Part shown: positions 15,750 to 25,700 of the stretch, piece by piece
How positions within the stretch are numbered: the stretch's first letter is position 1
Layout: the number at the start of each line of letters is the position of its first letter
NCBI GenBank assembly: GCA_002368865.1
Contig: DFDT01000145.1
Span: 5,721 to 46,331, forward strand
Direction: 5' to 3'
Length of the DNA: 40,611 nucleotides
Source of the DNA: Lachnospiraceae bacterium UBA3821
GTDB taxonomy: Bacteria > Bacillota > Clostridia > Lachnospirales > Lachnospiraceae
The notes under the pieces: model-generated
Database searches by the model: none
What the model saw: only the letters and a program-made list of their open reading frames with translations
Told to the model about the DNA's origin: nothing
Position numbers and translations under genes: made by a program

Positions 15750-18103
15750 TGCGACTTTATTTTAGAAATATCCTTAGGACGATCTTACAAAACAAAATTT
15801 CATATATCGGCGCTGTGCTGATCATTGCCATGGGTTCGCTGATCTATGTAACGATGTCGGAGTTTCTGGTCAATCTGGACACGAAGACGGAGATGTACTT
15901 TGAGGAATGTCAGTTTGCTGACCTCTTTGCCACGGTGAGCGGGATGCCGAAGGAGGAACTGAACAGACTGGAGAGCGTGGAGGGGATCAGCAGTGTATTC
16001 GGCAGACTGGAAGGGAATGTCCGGCTTATCCTGGAGGATCAGGTACAGGTCATTACACTCCATATTCAGGCCTATTCGCCGGACGACACCATGAATCTGC
16101 TTACGACGGATCCGCAGACAACGGAGATGGAGGACGATGAGATCTATATCAGTCCCAAGATCGCGGAAATATATGGGATAAAAAAGGGCGACAGTCTGCA
16201 GGTGGTGAGTGGGGGCAAAACATATACACTTTTGTGCAGCGGTTATGGTTATTCTCCGGAATATATGGATGCAGCGGCAGATGAGTCCATGATGACCGCA
16301 GACAGTTCGGTGTATGATACGGCTATCATGAGTGTGAACGGGTTGGAGAAGCTTTTGGGGCGCAGCAATGTGGTTACAAACATCGGCGCGAGACTCTCCA
16401 ATGGATATACCTATTCCGATGTCCATCATAGTGTGGAACAGGCGCTTTCCGGCTACGGGCTGGAGAGTATCTGTGAACGTAAGGATCAGGAAGCCTATGA
16501 TGCGATAAGCGAGGAAGTAGAGAACTACGAACTGATTGTTCTGGTTCTCCCGACAATCTTTATGTCGGTCTCAATCTTCATGTTATACATCATCCTGAAA
16601 AAGAATGTGGATAAAGACAGGATCCTGATCGGAACCATGAAGGCGTTTGGCGCCAGTGATCTGGAATTGTTAGGTGTATATATCGTGCAGGCTTTGTTCA
16701 TCGGCCTGGCAGGCGGGATCCTTCTCCTTGGACCGGCGGAGATATTGGGAAAATATCAGTTTGATGATGATATGCTTTATTATAACGTACCCGGAAGAAT
16801 ATACAGTCCGCATCCGGAAATCTGGCTGGAGGCCATAGGGATCGATGTGTTTACTGCCGTGCTCGCGGTCTTTTTGGGCGTGATGGATGTCATGAAGATC
16901 AATCCGGCGGAGAGTATGCGTTCTCAGGCGCCTGCGGGAGGCAATATCCGGATACCCGCGTTCAGCAGCAGGATACTGAACTCCAGGCAGAAGTTGGGAC
17001 TTATGTCTGTCCTGCGAAATAAGGCGAGATCCTTTGTGATCGCGATAGCCGTGGCGCTCCCGTTTGGGATGACCTGTTCGTTTCCGACATTTGGGATCAA
17101 CGTCAATAAAAGTATCGAGGATCAGTTTACAAAGGTGGAAGGCTATGACTTAAAGGTAAGGCTGAACGAGTACATACCTTATGAGGATGCAGAGAATCTG
17201 GTGCGGGGCATAGACGGAATCAGCGAGGGGGAGGCGGCCGCGTCTTATTCCATCAAGATCACGGGAACCAATAAATATGAGTATGCGCCTTTGCTGATAC
17301 TGAATCCGGGGTCGGAGCTTTTTCGGATCATGAGTTATGAAGGGGAATACTATGAGCCAAGGGAGGATGGGCTGATCATGAGCCACCATCTGGCGGATAA
17401 GCTGCATGTCGCCTGCGGCGATGTGGTCGAGGTGGAAGGCACAGAGCTTACCTATCCGGGACAGCCCGCCAAGATGATGGTTGTCGATATCGTGCCCGAT
17501 ACCTTCGGCCTCAACTGCTATCTTGCGGGTGACGGAATGGAACGGTATTTTTCCGTGAACAGACAGGGCAATCTGCTGCTGCTCAATGTGGAAAAGGGCA
17601 GGATGGAGGATGTCCTGGAGCAGATCGGCAAACGGAGGAATATCAGCTATATTGTCGACAGCAAGACGGCCATAAACAATTATATATATATGATGGAGAT
17701 ATCGGTGCTGATGGTCAATATCATAGCTGCCTTTTCGGTGATCTCCGGCGTACTGATCATCTATAATGTCATAGGAATCAGCATTCGGGAACGGAAAAAT
17801 GAATTCGGGACGATGATGGTGCTGGGAATGAATGTGTCAGAGATCAGTGAGATTGTCTTTTTTGAGCAGAGCATCAATTTCTTTTTTGGGATACTGTTTG
17901 GAATACCAATCGCGGAGGCTTTCCGGCGGCTGATCATATATGCCGCGTCGAGCGATGCGGAAACCGTAATGCTGACGATCACACCGGGGCTGTACCTGTT
18001 TTCATTTACGCTGTGCGCGATCGTCACCATTGTTTCCGTCATTCTGGTATTGAGAGAACTATTTCAGATACAGCTTACAGATGTGTTGAAAGTGAGGGAG
18101 TAA
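15749..18103 (+). CDS. FtsX-family ABC efflux permease
   Basis: A 784-residue permease with two FtsX-like halves. The ATG at 15749 overlaps the previous TAA, with GAGGTGG upstream. Hydrophobic segments occur near residues 13-40, 255-280, 305-330, 350-378, 425-445, 645-670, 700-720 and 745-775. Extracytoplasmic domains sit at about 45-250 and 450-640. This eight-helix, two-large-loop layout is that of Gram-positive MacB-like or LolC/E-like permeases exporting antimicrobial peptides, lipoproteins or signals. It works with the ATPase before it and the HlyD-type adaptor after it. No two-component BceRS-type regulator is adjacent, so induction is probably by another route. Confidence 0.9.
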   Translation: MRLYFRNILRTILQNKISYIGAVLIIAMGSLIYVTMSEFLVNLDTKTEMYFEECQFADLFATVSGMPKEELNRLESVEGISSVFGRLEGNVRLILEDQVQVITLHIQAYSPDDTMNLLTTDPQTTEMEDDEIYISPKIAEIYGIKKGDSLQVVSGGKTYTLLCSGYGYSPEYMDAAADESMMTADSSVYDTAIMSVNGLEKLLGRSNVVTNIGARLSNGYTYSDVHHSVEQALSGYGLESICERKDQEAYDAISEEVENYELIVLVLPTIFMSVSIFMLYIILKKNVDKDRILIGTMKAFGASDLELLGVYIVQALFIGLAGGILLLGPAEILGKYQFDDDMLYYNVPGRIYSPHPEIWLEAIGIDVFTAVLAVFLGVMDVMKINPAESMRSQAPAGGNIRIPAFSSRILNSRQKLGLMSVLRNKARSFVIAIAVALPFGMTCSFPTFGINVNKSIEDQFTKVEGYDLKVRLNEYIPYEDAENLVRGIDGISEGEAAASYSIKITGTNKYEYAPLLILNPGSELFRIMSYEGEYYEPREDGLIMSHHLADKLHVACGDVVEVEGTELTYPGQPAKMMVVDIVPDTFGLNCYLAGDGMERYFSVNRQGNLLLLNVEKGRMEDVLEQIGKRRNISYIVDSKTAINNYIYMMEISVLMVNIIAAFSVISGVLIIYNVIGISIRERKNEFGTMMVLGMNVSEISEIVFFEQSINFFFGILFGIPIAEAFRRLIIYAASSDAETVMLTITPGLYLFSFTLCAIVTIVSVILVLRELFQIQLTDVLKVRE

Positions 18104-18104
18104 C

Positions 18105-19670
18105 GTGAAAAATTCAAAGAATCAGAACAAGAGTAAAGTTGTCATGAAGGTGATCATCTTTGTGGTGGTGGCTGCAATCCTTGCAGTTGGAGTGATGTAT
18201 ATGCTGGATGACAGCATTGCCGTGAGAGGCACAAAGCTGGAAACCGGAAGCTTTACGGATACTTTCACAGAGAACGGGCGTGTGAAAAAAGGTCAGGTGA
18301 TGAATTATATCAGTGAAGTGGACGGAAATGTGATAAGCGTCAGTGCGGCAAAAAATACGGCGGTGAAAAAGGGCGACCTGATCGCTGTCATTGACAGCTC
18401 GGATCTGGAATACGAAAGACAGGTCTGCAGCGCGGAGATCGCTGCGTTAGAAGCTTCCAAAACGGAGATCAATCAGGAGACACTTGTGAACCGGAATGAG
18501 ATCCAGGCGGCGATCAGCGAGGCGGAATATCAGCTTCAGGAGATTGAGAACCAGAAGAAACTGAGCTCCTATACGGAAGATATGACGGTATCGCCGGAAA
18601 TTTATATAAATTCCCTTCGGGTAGCCCACAATCAGGCGGATACGAATCTGGATTATTTTTCACAGTTGGAGGATGCGCTGAAAAAAAATATAGATGAGAT
18701 CAAGGCAACAGTTTCCGGCGGAGATGTAAAGCTGTTGGATGACGCGACCGCGGAAACTTTGGCGGAACTCGAGGAGAAATATAAGGAAGCCCATAAGGAA
18801 TATCAGAATGCCAAGGATGAAGCGGATAATGCGCGGGCAGCCTACGAAGACGCGGTTGACCGCATGAATGACGGCGAGCTGAACAAGGAATATTACGCCG
18901 CGATCCAGAGTGATTTTGAGATACAGGTACAGAAGATCAAGACTAACAAGGAGGCTTTGGAAAAGAAACTGAAGAACAATACCTCAAATGCCTCCACGCT
19001 TCGTGTAAACAATGAGATCGCGGCAAAGCTGGCACAGCTGGCGCAGCTTGACAAGAAGATCGAGGCCTGCAGAGTGGTGGCGCAGTCTGACGGCATTGTG
19101 AGCGAACTCCCGGTGGAAAACACCAGCCGCATCAGCGCGGGCGATGTTGTGGCCGTAGTCAGAACGGAAGATGTATATACGGTAGAGGCAAATGTCCTTA
19201 CCAGCGAAGTTCCTTATCTGGCAGTGGGCGACAAGGTGAGACTGATCCAAAAGCTGAAGAGTGATCAGAGAGAATTCGAGGGAGAAATATCCGATATATA
19301 TGATTATGCGGAGCAGACAGTCTCTGCACTTGGCAATGAGGAGTACCGCGTGAAGGTGGTCATCGGGCTGAAGGATGCGGGTGATCTTAAGGATGGGTAT
19401 GAGTTGAAGGCGGAATTTGAGGTGTTTGCCCAGGATGATGTGATCAGCGTACCTAACAGCGCCCTGTTCAAAAAGGATGATGCCTACCATGTGTTTGTGG
19501 TCAAAAATGACAAGGCGCAGATGGTGCCTGTAGAAGTGCTGCACAAGGGTGGAACCCGCTCGGCGATCGGCGCGGGATTGTCGGCCGGAGATATCGTTAT
19601 CATCGACGCGAACACGGAAGATCTGGTGGACAGTTCGGCAGTGGAGGTTGAGATCGCGGGGAATAAGTAG
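18105..19670 (+). CDS. HlyD/MacA-type periplasmic adaptor (membrane fusion) protein
   Basis: A 521-residue adaptor for the ABC efflux pair. It starts at GTG 18105, one base after the permease stop, with GAGGGA upstream. A single membrane anchor lies at about 14-31. A beta-barrel/lipoyl half follows (GNVISVSAAKNTAVKKGDLIAVID, about 72-95, split by the hairpin), then a long Glu/Lys/Ala coiled-coil hairpin from about 100 to 300. The returning lipoyl half is VVAQSDGIVSELPVENTSRISAGD, and further beta domains run to the C-terminus (VPNSALFKKDDAYHVFVV). In Gram-positives such adaptors span the wall region. Substrate unknown. It ends the three-gene unit; a new promoter follows. Confidence 0.9.
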   Translation: MKNSKNQNKSKVVMKVIIFVVVAAILAVGVMYMLDDSIAVRGTKLETGSFTDTFTENGRVKKGQVMNYISEVDGNVISVSAAKNTAVKKGDLIAVIDSSDLEYERQVCSAEIAALEASKTEINQETLVNRNEIQAAISEAEYQLQEIENQKKLSSYTEDMTVSPEIYINSLRVAHNQADTNLDYFSQLEDALKKNIDEIKATVSGGDVKLLDDATAETLAELEEKYKEAHKEYQNAKDEADNARAAYEDAVDRMNDGELNKEYYAAIQSDFEIQVQKIKTNKEALEKKLKNNTSNASTLRVNNEIAAKLAQLAQLDKKIEACRVVAQSDGIVSELPVENTSRISAGDVVAVVRTEDVYTVEANVLTSEVPYLAVGDKVRLIQKLKSDQREFEGEISDIYDYAEQTVSALGNEEYRVKVVIGLKDAGDLKDGYELKAEFEVFAQDDVISVPNSALFKKDDAYHVFVVKNDKAQMVPVEVLHKGGTRSAIGAGLSAGDIVIIDANTEDLVDSSAVEVEIAGNK

Positions 19671-19740
19671 TCCCTGCCCTGTGATGCCGGGTTTAAATTT
19701 GACATTCTGTTACGAATTGGGTCTTATTCTTATCTTTTCG

Positions 19741-19769
19741 TTGCGTTAAAATTTCTTTTTTTGTATAAT
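19741..19769 (+). promoter_or_regulatory. Sigma-A promoter of the signalling island
   Basis: TTGCGT (19741-19746), exactly 17 bases and TATAAT (19764-19769) lie 100 bases before the STAS-kinase start. This is the only strong promoter I see between 19670 and 29766, consistent with one long transcript for the island. Confidence 0.7.
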
Positions 19770-19871
19770 TATATGTGGTTGATCGCAGAGCGGTTGCTGA
19801 AAAACACGTTTCAGGAACAGTTATTGCTTATAGCGAATTTTGAATTTAAGGCTGAAATAAGGAGGACAGAA

Positions 19872-21062
19872 ATGAACACGAGGGAAGAAAACGGAAAGCT
19901 TTATATTGAGCTGGAAGCAAGGATTGACACAAACAATGCCCCCCAGACGGAGCAGGAGCTGTTCTCAATCCTGAATGCGCACCCGGGTATAGTGCCTGTC
20001 ATGGATGCAGGAAAGCTGGAATATATTTCCAGTGCAGGTTTGAGGGTGTTGCTCAAAATCAGGAAGACCTGTGGGCAGGATGTGGAAGTCATCAATGTGT
20101 CACAGCCGGTATATGAGATTTTCACAACAACGGGATTTGACCAGCTGTTGAGCGTCAAAAAGCGTCTGCGGGAGCTTTCCATCGAGGGACTCCAGGAGAT
20201 TGGATCCGGCGGGTACAGCAAGGTGTACCGCATTGACCCGGAGACAATCGTGAAAGTTTATAAGCCGCAGCTGTCCATGGAATTTGTGGAAAAGGAGAGG
20301 GCACTTTCCCAGAAGGCTTTTCTTCATGGGATATCGACGGCGATATCATTCGATGTGGTTTCCTGCGGAGACAGCTACGGTGTGGTGTATGAACTTCTGA
20401 ATTGCGGGACTGTCGCAGAGACCATCTCTGCGCATCCGGAGCGGGTTTCGGAGCTGGGGGCGCGGATGGGTACTTTCTTAAAGGATCTGCACGGCCTTGA
20501 GATTCCAGAGGATCTGTTCCCGGACAGAAAGAATTTGATGCTCTCCTTTATCGAAAAGCTGAAGTCTTATCTGGAGGAAGCGGAATATGCGAAGCTTTAC
20601 AATTTTGTGGATGCGATCCCGCAGAGGAACTCCTTTATCCACGGGGACTACCATGCGAAGAATGTCATGATTCAGGGAGATGATTTCGTGCTGATCGATA
20701 TCGGTGACGCGGGAATCGGGCATCCGGTGTTTGACATTGCGGAAGACATGCTGGCGAATGTGCTGTTTCCGAAGTCGAATGCAAGGAGTGAAGCGGAAAG
20801 GGCTGATATCTTGGGCTTTGCCCTGGAGGATGCCGGCAAATTGTGGGGTGGTCTGGTTGGCGGTTATTTTGGCGTGAGGACACCGGAGGAGATCGGAAGC
20901 ATCACGCAGAAGCTCATGCCCTATGCGTATCTGCAGATGGCTTATCAGTCTATCACTCTGGCCGCAGGGACGAGCAGGGAGGAAATGCAGGGGAGAGTGG
21001 ATCGTCTGGTCAGAGGACTTTTGCTGCCGGCTATCGATACGGCGGGAGAGTTGTTTTTCTAA
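19872..21062 (+). CDS. STAS domain fused to APH/choline-kinase-type phosphotransferase
   Basis: A 396-residue fusion. GGAGGA at 19861-19866 sets the ATG at 19872; the longer frame upstream covers the promoter and leader. Residues 1-95 are a STAS domain with LEYISSAGLRVLL and phospho-acceptor Ser54 as in the protein at 11463. Residues 105-396 are a kinase fold of the aminoglycoside phosphotransferase type, related to the paralogous family known as TIGR02172. Visible motifs are the loop GSGGYS (111-116), K128 in IVKVYK, the catalytic stretch H257-G-D259 to N264, and the metal-binding D276-IGD. All catalytic residues are present, so phosphotransfer is likely. The target may be a small molecule or a protein. 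It is the first gene of the island, followed by its likely phosphatase. Confidence 0.88.
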   Translation: MNTREENGKLYIELEARIDTNNAPQTEQELFSILNAHPGIVPVMDAGKLEYISSAGLRVLLKIRKTCGQDVEVINVSQPVYEIFTTTGFDQLLSVKKRLRELSIEGLQEIGSGGYSKVYRIDPETIVKVYKPQLSMEFVEKERALSQKAFLHGISTAISFDVVSCGDSYGVVYELLNCGTVAETISAHPERVSELGARMGTFLKDLHGLEIPEDLFPDRKNLMLSFIEKLKSYLEEAEYAKLYNFVDAIPQRNSFIHGDYHAKNVMIQGDDFVLIDIGDAGIGHPVFDIAEDMLANVLFPKSNARSEAERADILGFALEDAGKLWGGLVGGYFGVRTPEEIGSITQKLMPYAYLQMAYQSITLAAGTSREEMQGRVDRLVRGLLLPAIDTAGELFF

Positions 21063-21149
21063 CTGTCCACATCTATACTGATAAGAATGGACATCAATAT
21101 TGCAGGACTGAAAGGAAAAAGATAAAATAAAGCGGGGAAGTTTAAGGAT

Positions 21150-22754
21150 ATGGAAGAAAAAAAAGCAGAAAAAAAATATAAAAGCATCAGCGGAAAGCAT
21201 TTGAGGGCGATGTTTGTCGTCTCAGTGATCACGGCGCTTGTCCTGATACCGGTGATTGCTTATACGTACCGGAAACAGATGGAGAAGGAGTATTCGGATA
21301 AGGCGTTTCATGAGGCAACGATCGCCGCGAAGCTGATCGATGGGGACAGTATCGCACGGTATCGCGAGACCGGGGTGAAGGATGAATATTATGAGGAAGT
21401 GAGGCAGATGCTCCTCACGATGAAACAGACTCAGGGGTTTGATTATTTTTATGTTGTGATCCCTTATGATGACGAGCAGTATTATATCTGGGATGCGGGT
21501 GAAGAAGGCGAAGAGGGCGTGTGCGACCTTGGGGATACTGATTTGTACTATGACGATGGCAAGGATATCATGCAGGCTGCATTCCGTGCAGATGGGGAGC
21601 AGAATATCCTGATTACCAATTCGAAGGAGTACGGTTACCTGGCCTCCGCGTATGTGGCGATCCTGGACAGCAAGGGGGAGCCGGCGGCACTGTCCTCGGT
21701 AGATATTTCCATGGATAGGATCAACATGCAGATACGCCAGTTCGTGGTACTGGTGCTGGTTATCATTATAGCGGTGTTGTTCGTCTGTCAGTACGGGTAT
21801 TATGTGTACATGAAGAAGACGCTGGTGAAGCCCTTGAAGGATCTGCATGGGGCAGTGTCAAACCTGGTGTCTGAGAATATGGAGCACCTGAATGAGTTTC
21901 GCATAAACATACATACGGGGGATGAGATAGAGTCCATCGCGGATGCCTTTGTGGTCATGACGAAGGAGTTGGACAGCTATATCAGACATCTCGAGGATGT
22001 GACGAAGGAAAAGGAGCGGATCGGAGCGGAGCTTTCACTGGCGACGAAGATCCAGGCGGACATGCTGCCGAATATTTTCCCTGCTTTCCCGGAGCGGAAG
22101 GAGTTTGATATCCACGCCTCTATGACGCCGGCGAAGGAAGTGGGCGGAGACTTCTATGATTTCTTCCTGCTGGACGACGACCATCTGGGACTGGTGATCG
22201 CGGATGTATCCGGAAAGGGAGTTCCGGCAGCGTTGTTCATGATGATGTCGAAGATCCTGGTGAACAATTACGCAACCATGGGCGGTTCGCCTGCAGCCGT
22301 ACTGGAGGCTGTGAATGCGCAGATCTGCAAGAACAATGAAGAAGAGATGTTCGTGACGGTATGGTTCGGAATCCTTACGATCTCTACCGGTAAGGTGATC
22401 GCTGCCAATGCAGGCCATGAGTATCCAATCCTGAAAGGCGCGGACGGCAAGTTTGAACTGTTCAAGGATAAGCACGGGTTTGTCGTGGGCGGCATGGAAG
22501 GTTTGAAATACAAGGATTATGAATTTACACTGGAAAAGGGTGGAGCACTGTTTGTCTATACGGATGGGGTGGCGGAAGCCACCAATCTGCAGGATGAGCT
22601 GTTTGGCACGGACAGGATGCTGGCGGCGTTGAATGCAGACCCGGAGGCAAGCCCCGAGCAGCTGCTTGAGAACATGCACAGCGCGGTAGATCACTTTGTG
22701 GGCGAGGCAACGCAGTTTGATGATCTGACGATGCTGGCGATTAAAATGCTGTAA
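21150..22754 (+). CDS. Membrane-bound SpoIIE/RsbU-type PP2C phosphatase with extracellular sensor and HAMP
   Basis: A 534-residue sensor phosphatase, predicted to remove phosphate from STAS serines. Membrane helices are at about 20-38 and 199-219. Between them is a single Cache-like sensor of about 155 residues (FDYFYVVIPYDDEQYYIWDAG near 97). A HAMP domain runs from about 222 to 285 and leads through a short coiled coil (EKERIGAELSLATKIQADMLP) into the phosphatase. Metal ligands are visible: D334 in EVGGDFYD, D352 in IADVSGKG, and the D524-D525 pair in QFDDLTML, with NAGHEYP and TDGVAEA between. The weak site AAGGA precedes the ATG. The architecture matches RsbU-like stress and development sensors, but no sigma factor is adjacent. 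Nearest candidate substrates are the STAS domains at 19872 and 11463. Confidence 0.93.
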   Translation: MEEKKAEKKYKSISGKHLRAMFVVSVITALVLIPVIAYTYRKQMEKEYSDKAFHEATIAAKLIDGDSIARYRETGVKDEYYEEVRQMLLTMKQTQGFDYFYVVIPYDDEQYYIWDAGEEGEEGVCDLGDTDLYYDDGKDIMQAAFRADGEQNILITNSKEYGYLASAYVAILDSKGEPAALSSVDISMDRINMQIRQFVVLVLVIIIAVLFVCQYGYYVYMKKTLVKPLKDLHGAVSNLVSENMEHLNEFRINIHTGDEIESIADAFVVMTKELDSYIRHLEDVTKEKERIGAELSLATKIQADMLPNIFPAFPERKEFDIHASMTPAKEVGGDFYDFFLLDDDHLGLVIADVSGKGVPAALFMMMSKILVNNYATMGGSPAAVLEAVNAQICKNNEEEMFVTVWFGILTISTGKVIAANAGHEYPILKGADGKFELFKDKHGFVVGGMEGLKYKDYEFTLEKGGALFVYTDGVAEATNLQDELFGTDRMLAALNADPEASPEQLLENMHSAVDHFVGEATQFDDLTMLAIKML

Positions 22755-22777
22755 TAAGCTGTAATATGCTGTAATGC
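22748..22777 (+). repeat. Three tandem 10-bp repeats across a stop and a start codon
   Basis: GCTGTAATAA, GCTGTAATAT and GCTGTAATGC run head to tail at 22748-22777. They contain the phosphatase stop (22752-22754) and the upstream start ATG of the next gene (22774-22776). Ten bases is not a multiple of three, so gain or loss of a unit would change spacing without touching the phosphatase protein. Confidence 0.75.
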
Positions 22778-25700
22778 AAAAAAGGGAACAGAGAGAGATT
22801 AAGGTGAAGAAATCTGACGGTAGAGGAAAAATCGGGAAAATCATCATAAGGGCGGTGCCGGTGGCGTTCATGTTGGCAGCAGTAATGATCCTTGTTTTTG
22901 GAATGGATCTGGTCAGGATGAAGCCACATTATGCGTTTTCCACAGTCGCGCAGGCAGCGTTTGGGACGGATGGCGGCGTTGTCGTAGTGGATCAGGGCAA
23001 GACAGCGATCGAGTTTTTAGACGCAAACCACAGGCTGGTAAAGAGGCTGAAGGGTGAAAGAGACGACAGCTTTTACTATGCGGAACAGGTACTGGCGGAC
23101 GGAAATACGCTGTATATTGCGGATACCGTTTATGACAGGTTGGATCAGACCAGGGTAAAAAAACGGCTGGTAGCGCTTGCGGGCAGGGAGCAGAGGATTC
23201 TGTTCGAACAGGAGTATGACCTGACGGCAGGTACGGACAGTGGCAACGAGATACTGGAATTTCAGGTCTATGAGGGGAAGGTATATTTTATCCTCAGTGT
23301 GGACTATGGACTGGAATTGTACCGGATCGAGGAGGACAGTGACGCGCCGGTTCTGGTGGAACGATATTATTGCGGGGATAAACTGAATGACGCGAGCATC
23401 GATCTGGAAAGCGGCGAGGTGGCCATTGCGGTCAAGCGTGGATTTGTGCGGATCTTTGATCCGGCAGGGCAAAAGTGGGTCACGCTGACCACGGACAGCG
23501 AGCATCTGATGCCGAACTGTATCGCCATCAGGAACAGGCAGGTCTTCTTCTCAGATCTGTATGAGAATAAGGTTTACCGTTATGATGTGGAACGACAGGA
23601 TGGAATCGACACTTTGCTCCAGATGGACGGGAAACCGGTCTCCTTGGAGGTCTCGGCAGACGGCAGTGTGCTGGTCGGCAATGCCACCGGATTTTATCTG
23701 GCGACAGACACGGGGATTGACCATATCGGGGGAGGAAACTACCGGGATTATGCGGTAACGGTTTTACTGCGGGTGGTATTAGTGATCGCCGGTCTATGTG
23801 TGCTGTGGACATTATTTCTCCTGTCCAAAAAACTGGGACGGTTTCTGAAGAATGAGAATTCCATCAGAGTGGTCATCGTTGTGTTGGCGGTGGCAGTCGT
23901 ATCCTGTTTTGTGGCATATTCCCTCATGGACGAACTGTTTGGGAAGGAAGAGGAGAATCTGATCGACAATATGAAGCTGTTTGCTGAATTGATGGCGGAA
24001 CAGACAGACACGCAGGCGATCAGCCGCATGGAGGGAGAGACCTTTTACGGCACTTCTGCCTATAAGGCGCTCAGACAGCCGTTGGATGTGATGACGGCGC
24101 AGGCTTTTCTGGAGGGGAAGTATTATCGTTATACCATCTATACCGTGGATGAAAACGGTGTCTATTTTGTCTGTGATTATGATGATGATGTGATGTGTGG
24201 TGAACCTTATGATATCGGGGATGCCACCTATTACAGAAAAGCAGTTGAGACGGGGAATTCCTACGCACTCAGCACAAGGGACGTGGAAGGGACATGGATC
24301 AGTCTCATAACGCCCTTGAAGGATGCCGGCGGTGAGATTGTCGCTCTTTTAGAGGTGCGCATGGATATGAGTCTCAGAAACCGGGAGAAGAATACCGCCA
24401 TTTGGAACACGGTGTTCAATGTATTTTGTACGACGGCGGTGGTGATGATGCTGATCCTGGAGGGTGTGCTGCTGCTTTCCTTCGTTGAGAAAAAACAGAA
24501 GCTGACAATTGTGGAGCGGTTGGACCCCACCTGTGTGATCCCACTGCGGACGCTGATCTTTTTTACAAATGCCGCTGACGCCATGCAGGATGCGTTTGTG
24601 GCAATCCTGTGCGCAGAGCTCTATAAGGGGCAGCTGCCCCTGCCGGATTCGGTAGCGGTGGCGCTACCGCTGTCCGCGCAGCTTCTGATGCTGGCGCTGT
24701 GTTCGAGCTTTATGGGCTCTGTGGGAGAGAAACACGGGGCAGCCAGAGTGATGGGCGGCGGACTATTGGTACAGTGCATGGGGTGTCTTTGTTGTATGCT
24801 CACAGGCTCCTACTTCGGGGTGTTGATCGGTAAGATGCTGATTGGTGCAGGAATGGGAACAGTGTATGTGAACTGTTACGCGATCGCGGCGAAGGGGAAG
24901 ACGGAGGAAAGCTCTGCGAGAGCATTTACGGAGATTTCTGCGGGAAGTCTGTCGGGAGTCACCATTGGCGCTGGTCTTTCATCGGTATTCCTCACTATCG
25001 GCGGCTGGAAACTGGTCTATGCGGTAGGCGCAGTCCTGCTCTTTGCGTCATTCCTGGTGGCTGTATCCTCGAAGGAGTCAAAGCTTCAGAGCAATGTGGC
25101 GAAAAATGGAAAGACGCCGGCAGAGGGTGCTCTGGCACAAAACGGGGAGAAATTGCCGGAGGGCGTTTTGGCTGCGGAGGACATTGGAAAAGAAGAGGAT
25201 ACCGCACAGAAGAGAAGCGGAATCAAGGAGTTTATGTTCAATGCGCCGGTGCTTGGATATTTTCTGCTGATCCTGCTTCCGTTTATGATGTCCTTGGCGT
25301 ACAGGGAATATTTCCTGCCGCTTGTGGCAGGGGAAAACAATGTGAGCGAGGTGAACATCAGCCGGTTTTATCTGATCTGCGGGCTTGCGTTTTTGTATTT
25401 GGGACCGGTCATCACCCGGTTTTTGATGAAGCATCTGGGGATGCTTGGGGGTATCTTTCTCGCCAGCTCCCTCATGGCAGCGGCTATGCTGCTCTATGTG
25501 GTAAGACCTAGCATGGGGATGGTATTCTTCGGAATGGTGATGCTGTCCTTTGTAACATCCTTCTCCTATGGATGTATGTACACTTTCTTTGGGGAGCTGC
25601 CGCAGTCTGTGCGGTACGGGGAAGCGAAGTCTATGGAGGTCTATACGGTGTTTGAGAGCATTGGTTCCACGGCGGGACCGATTGCATACGGCGTGCTGTT

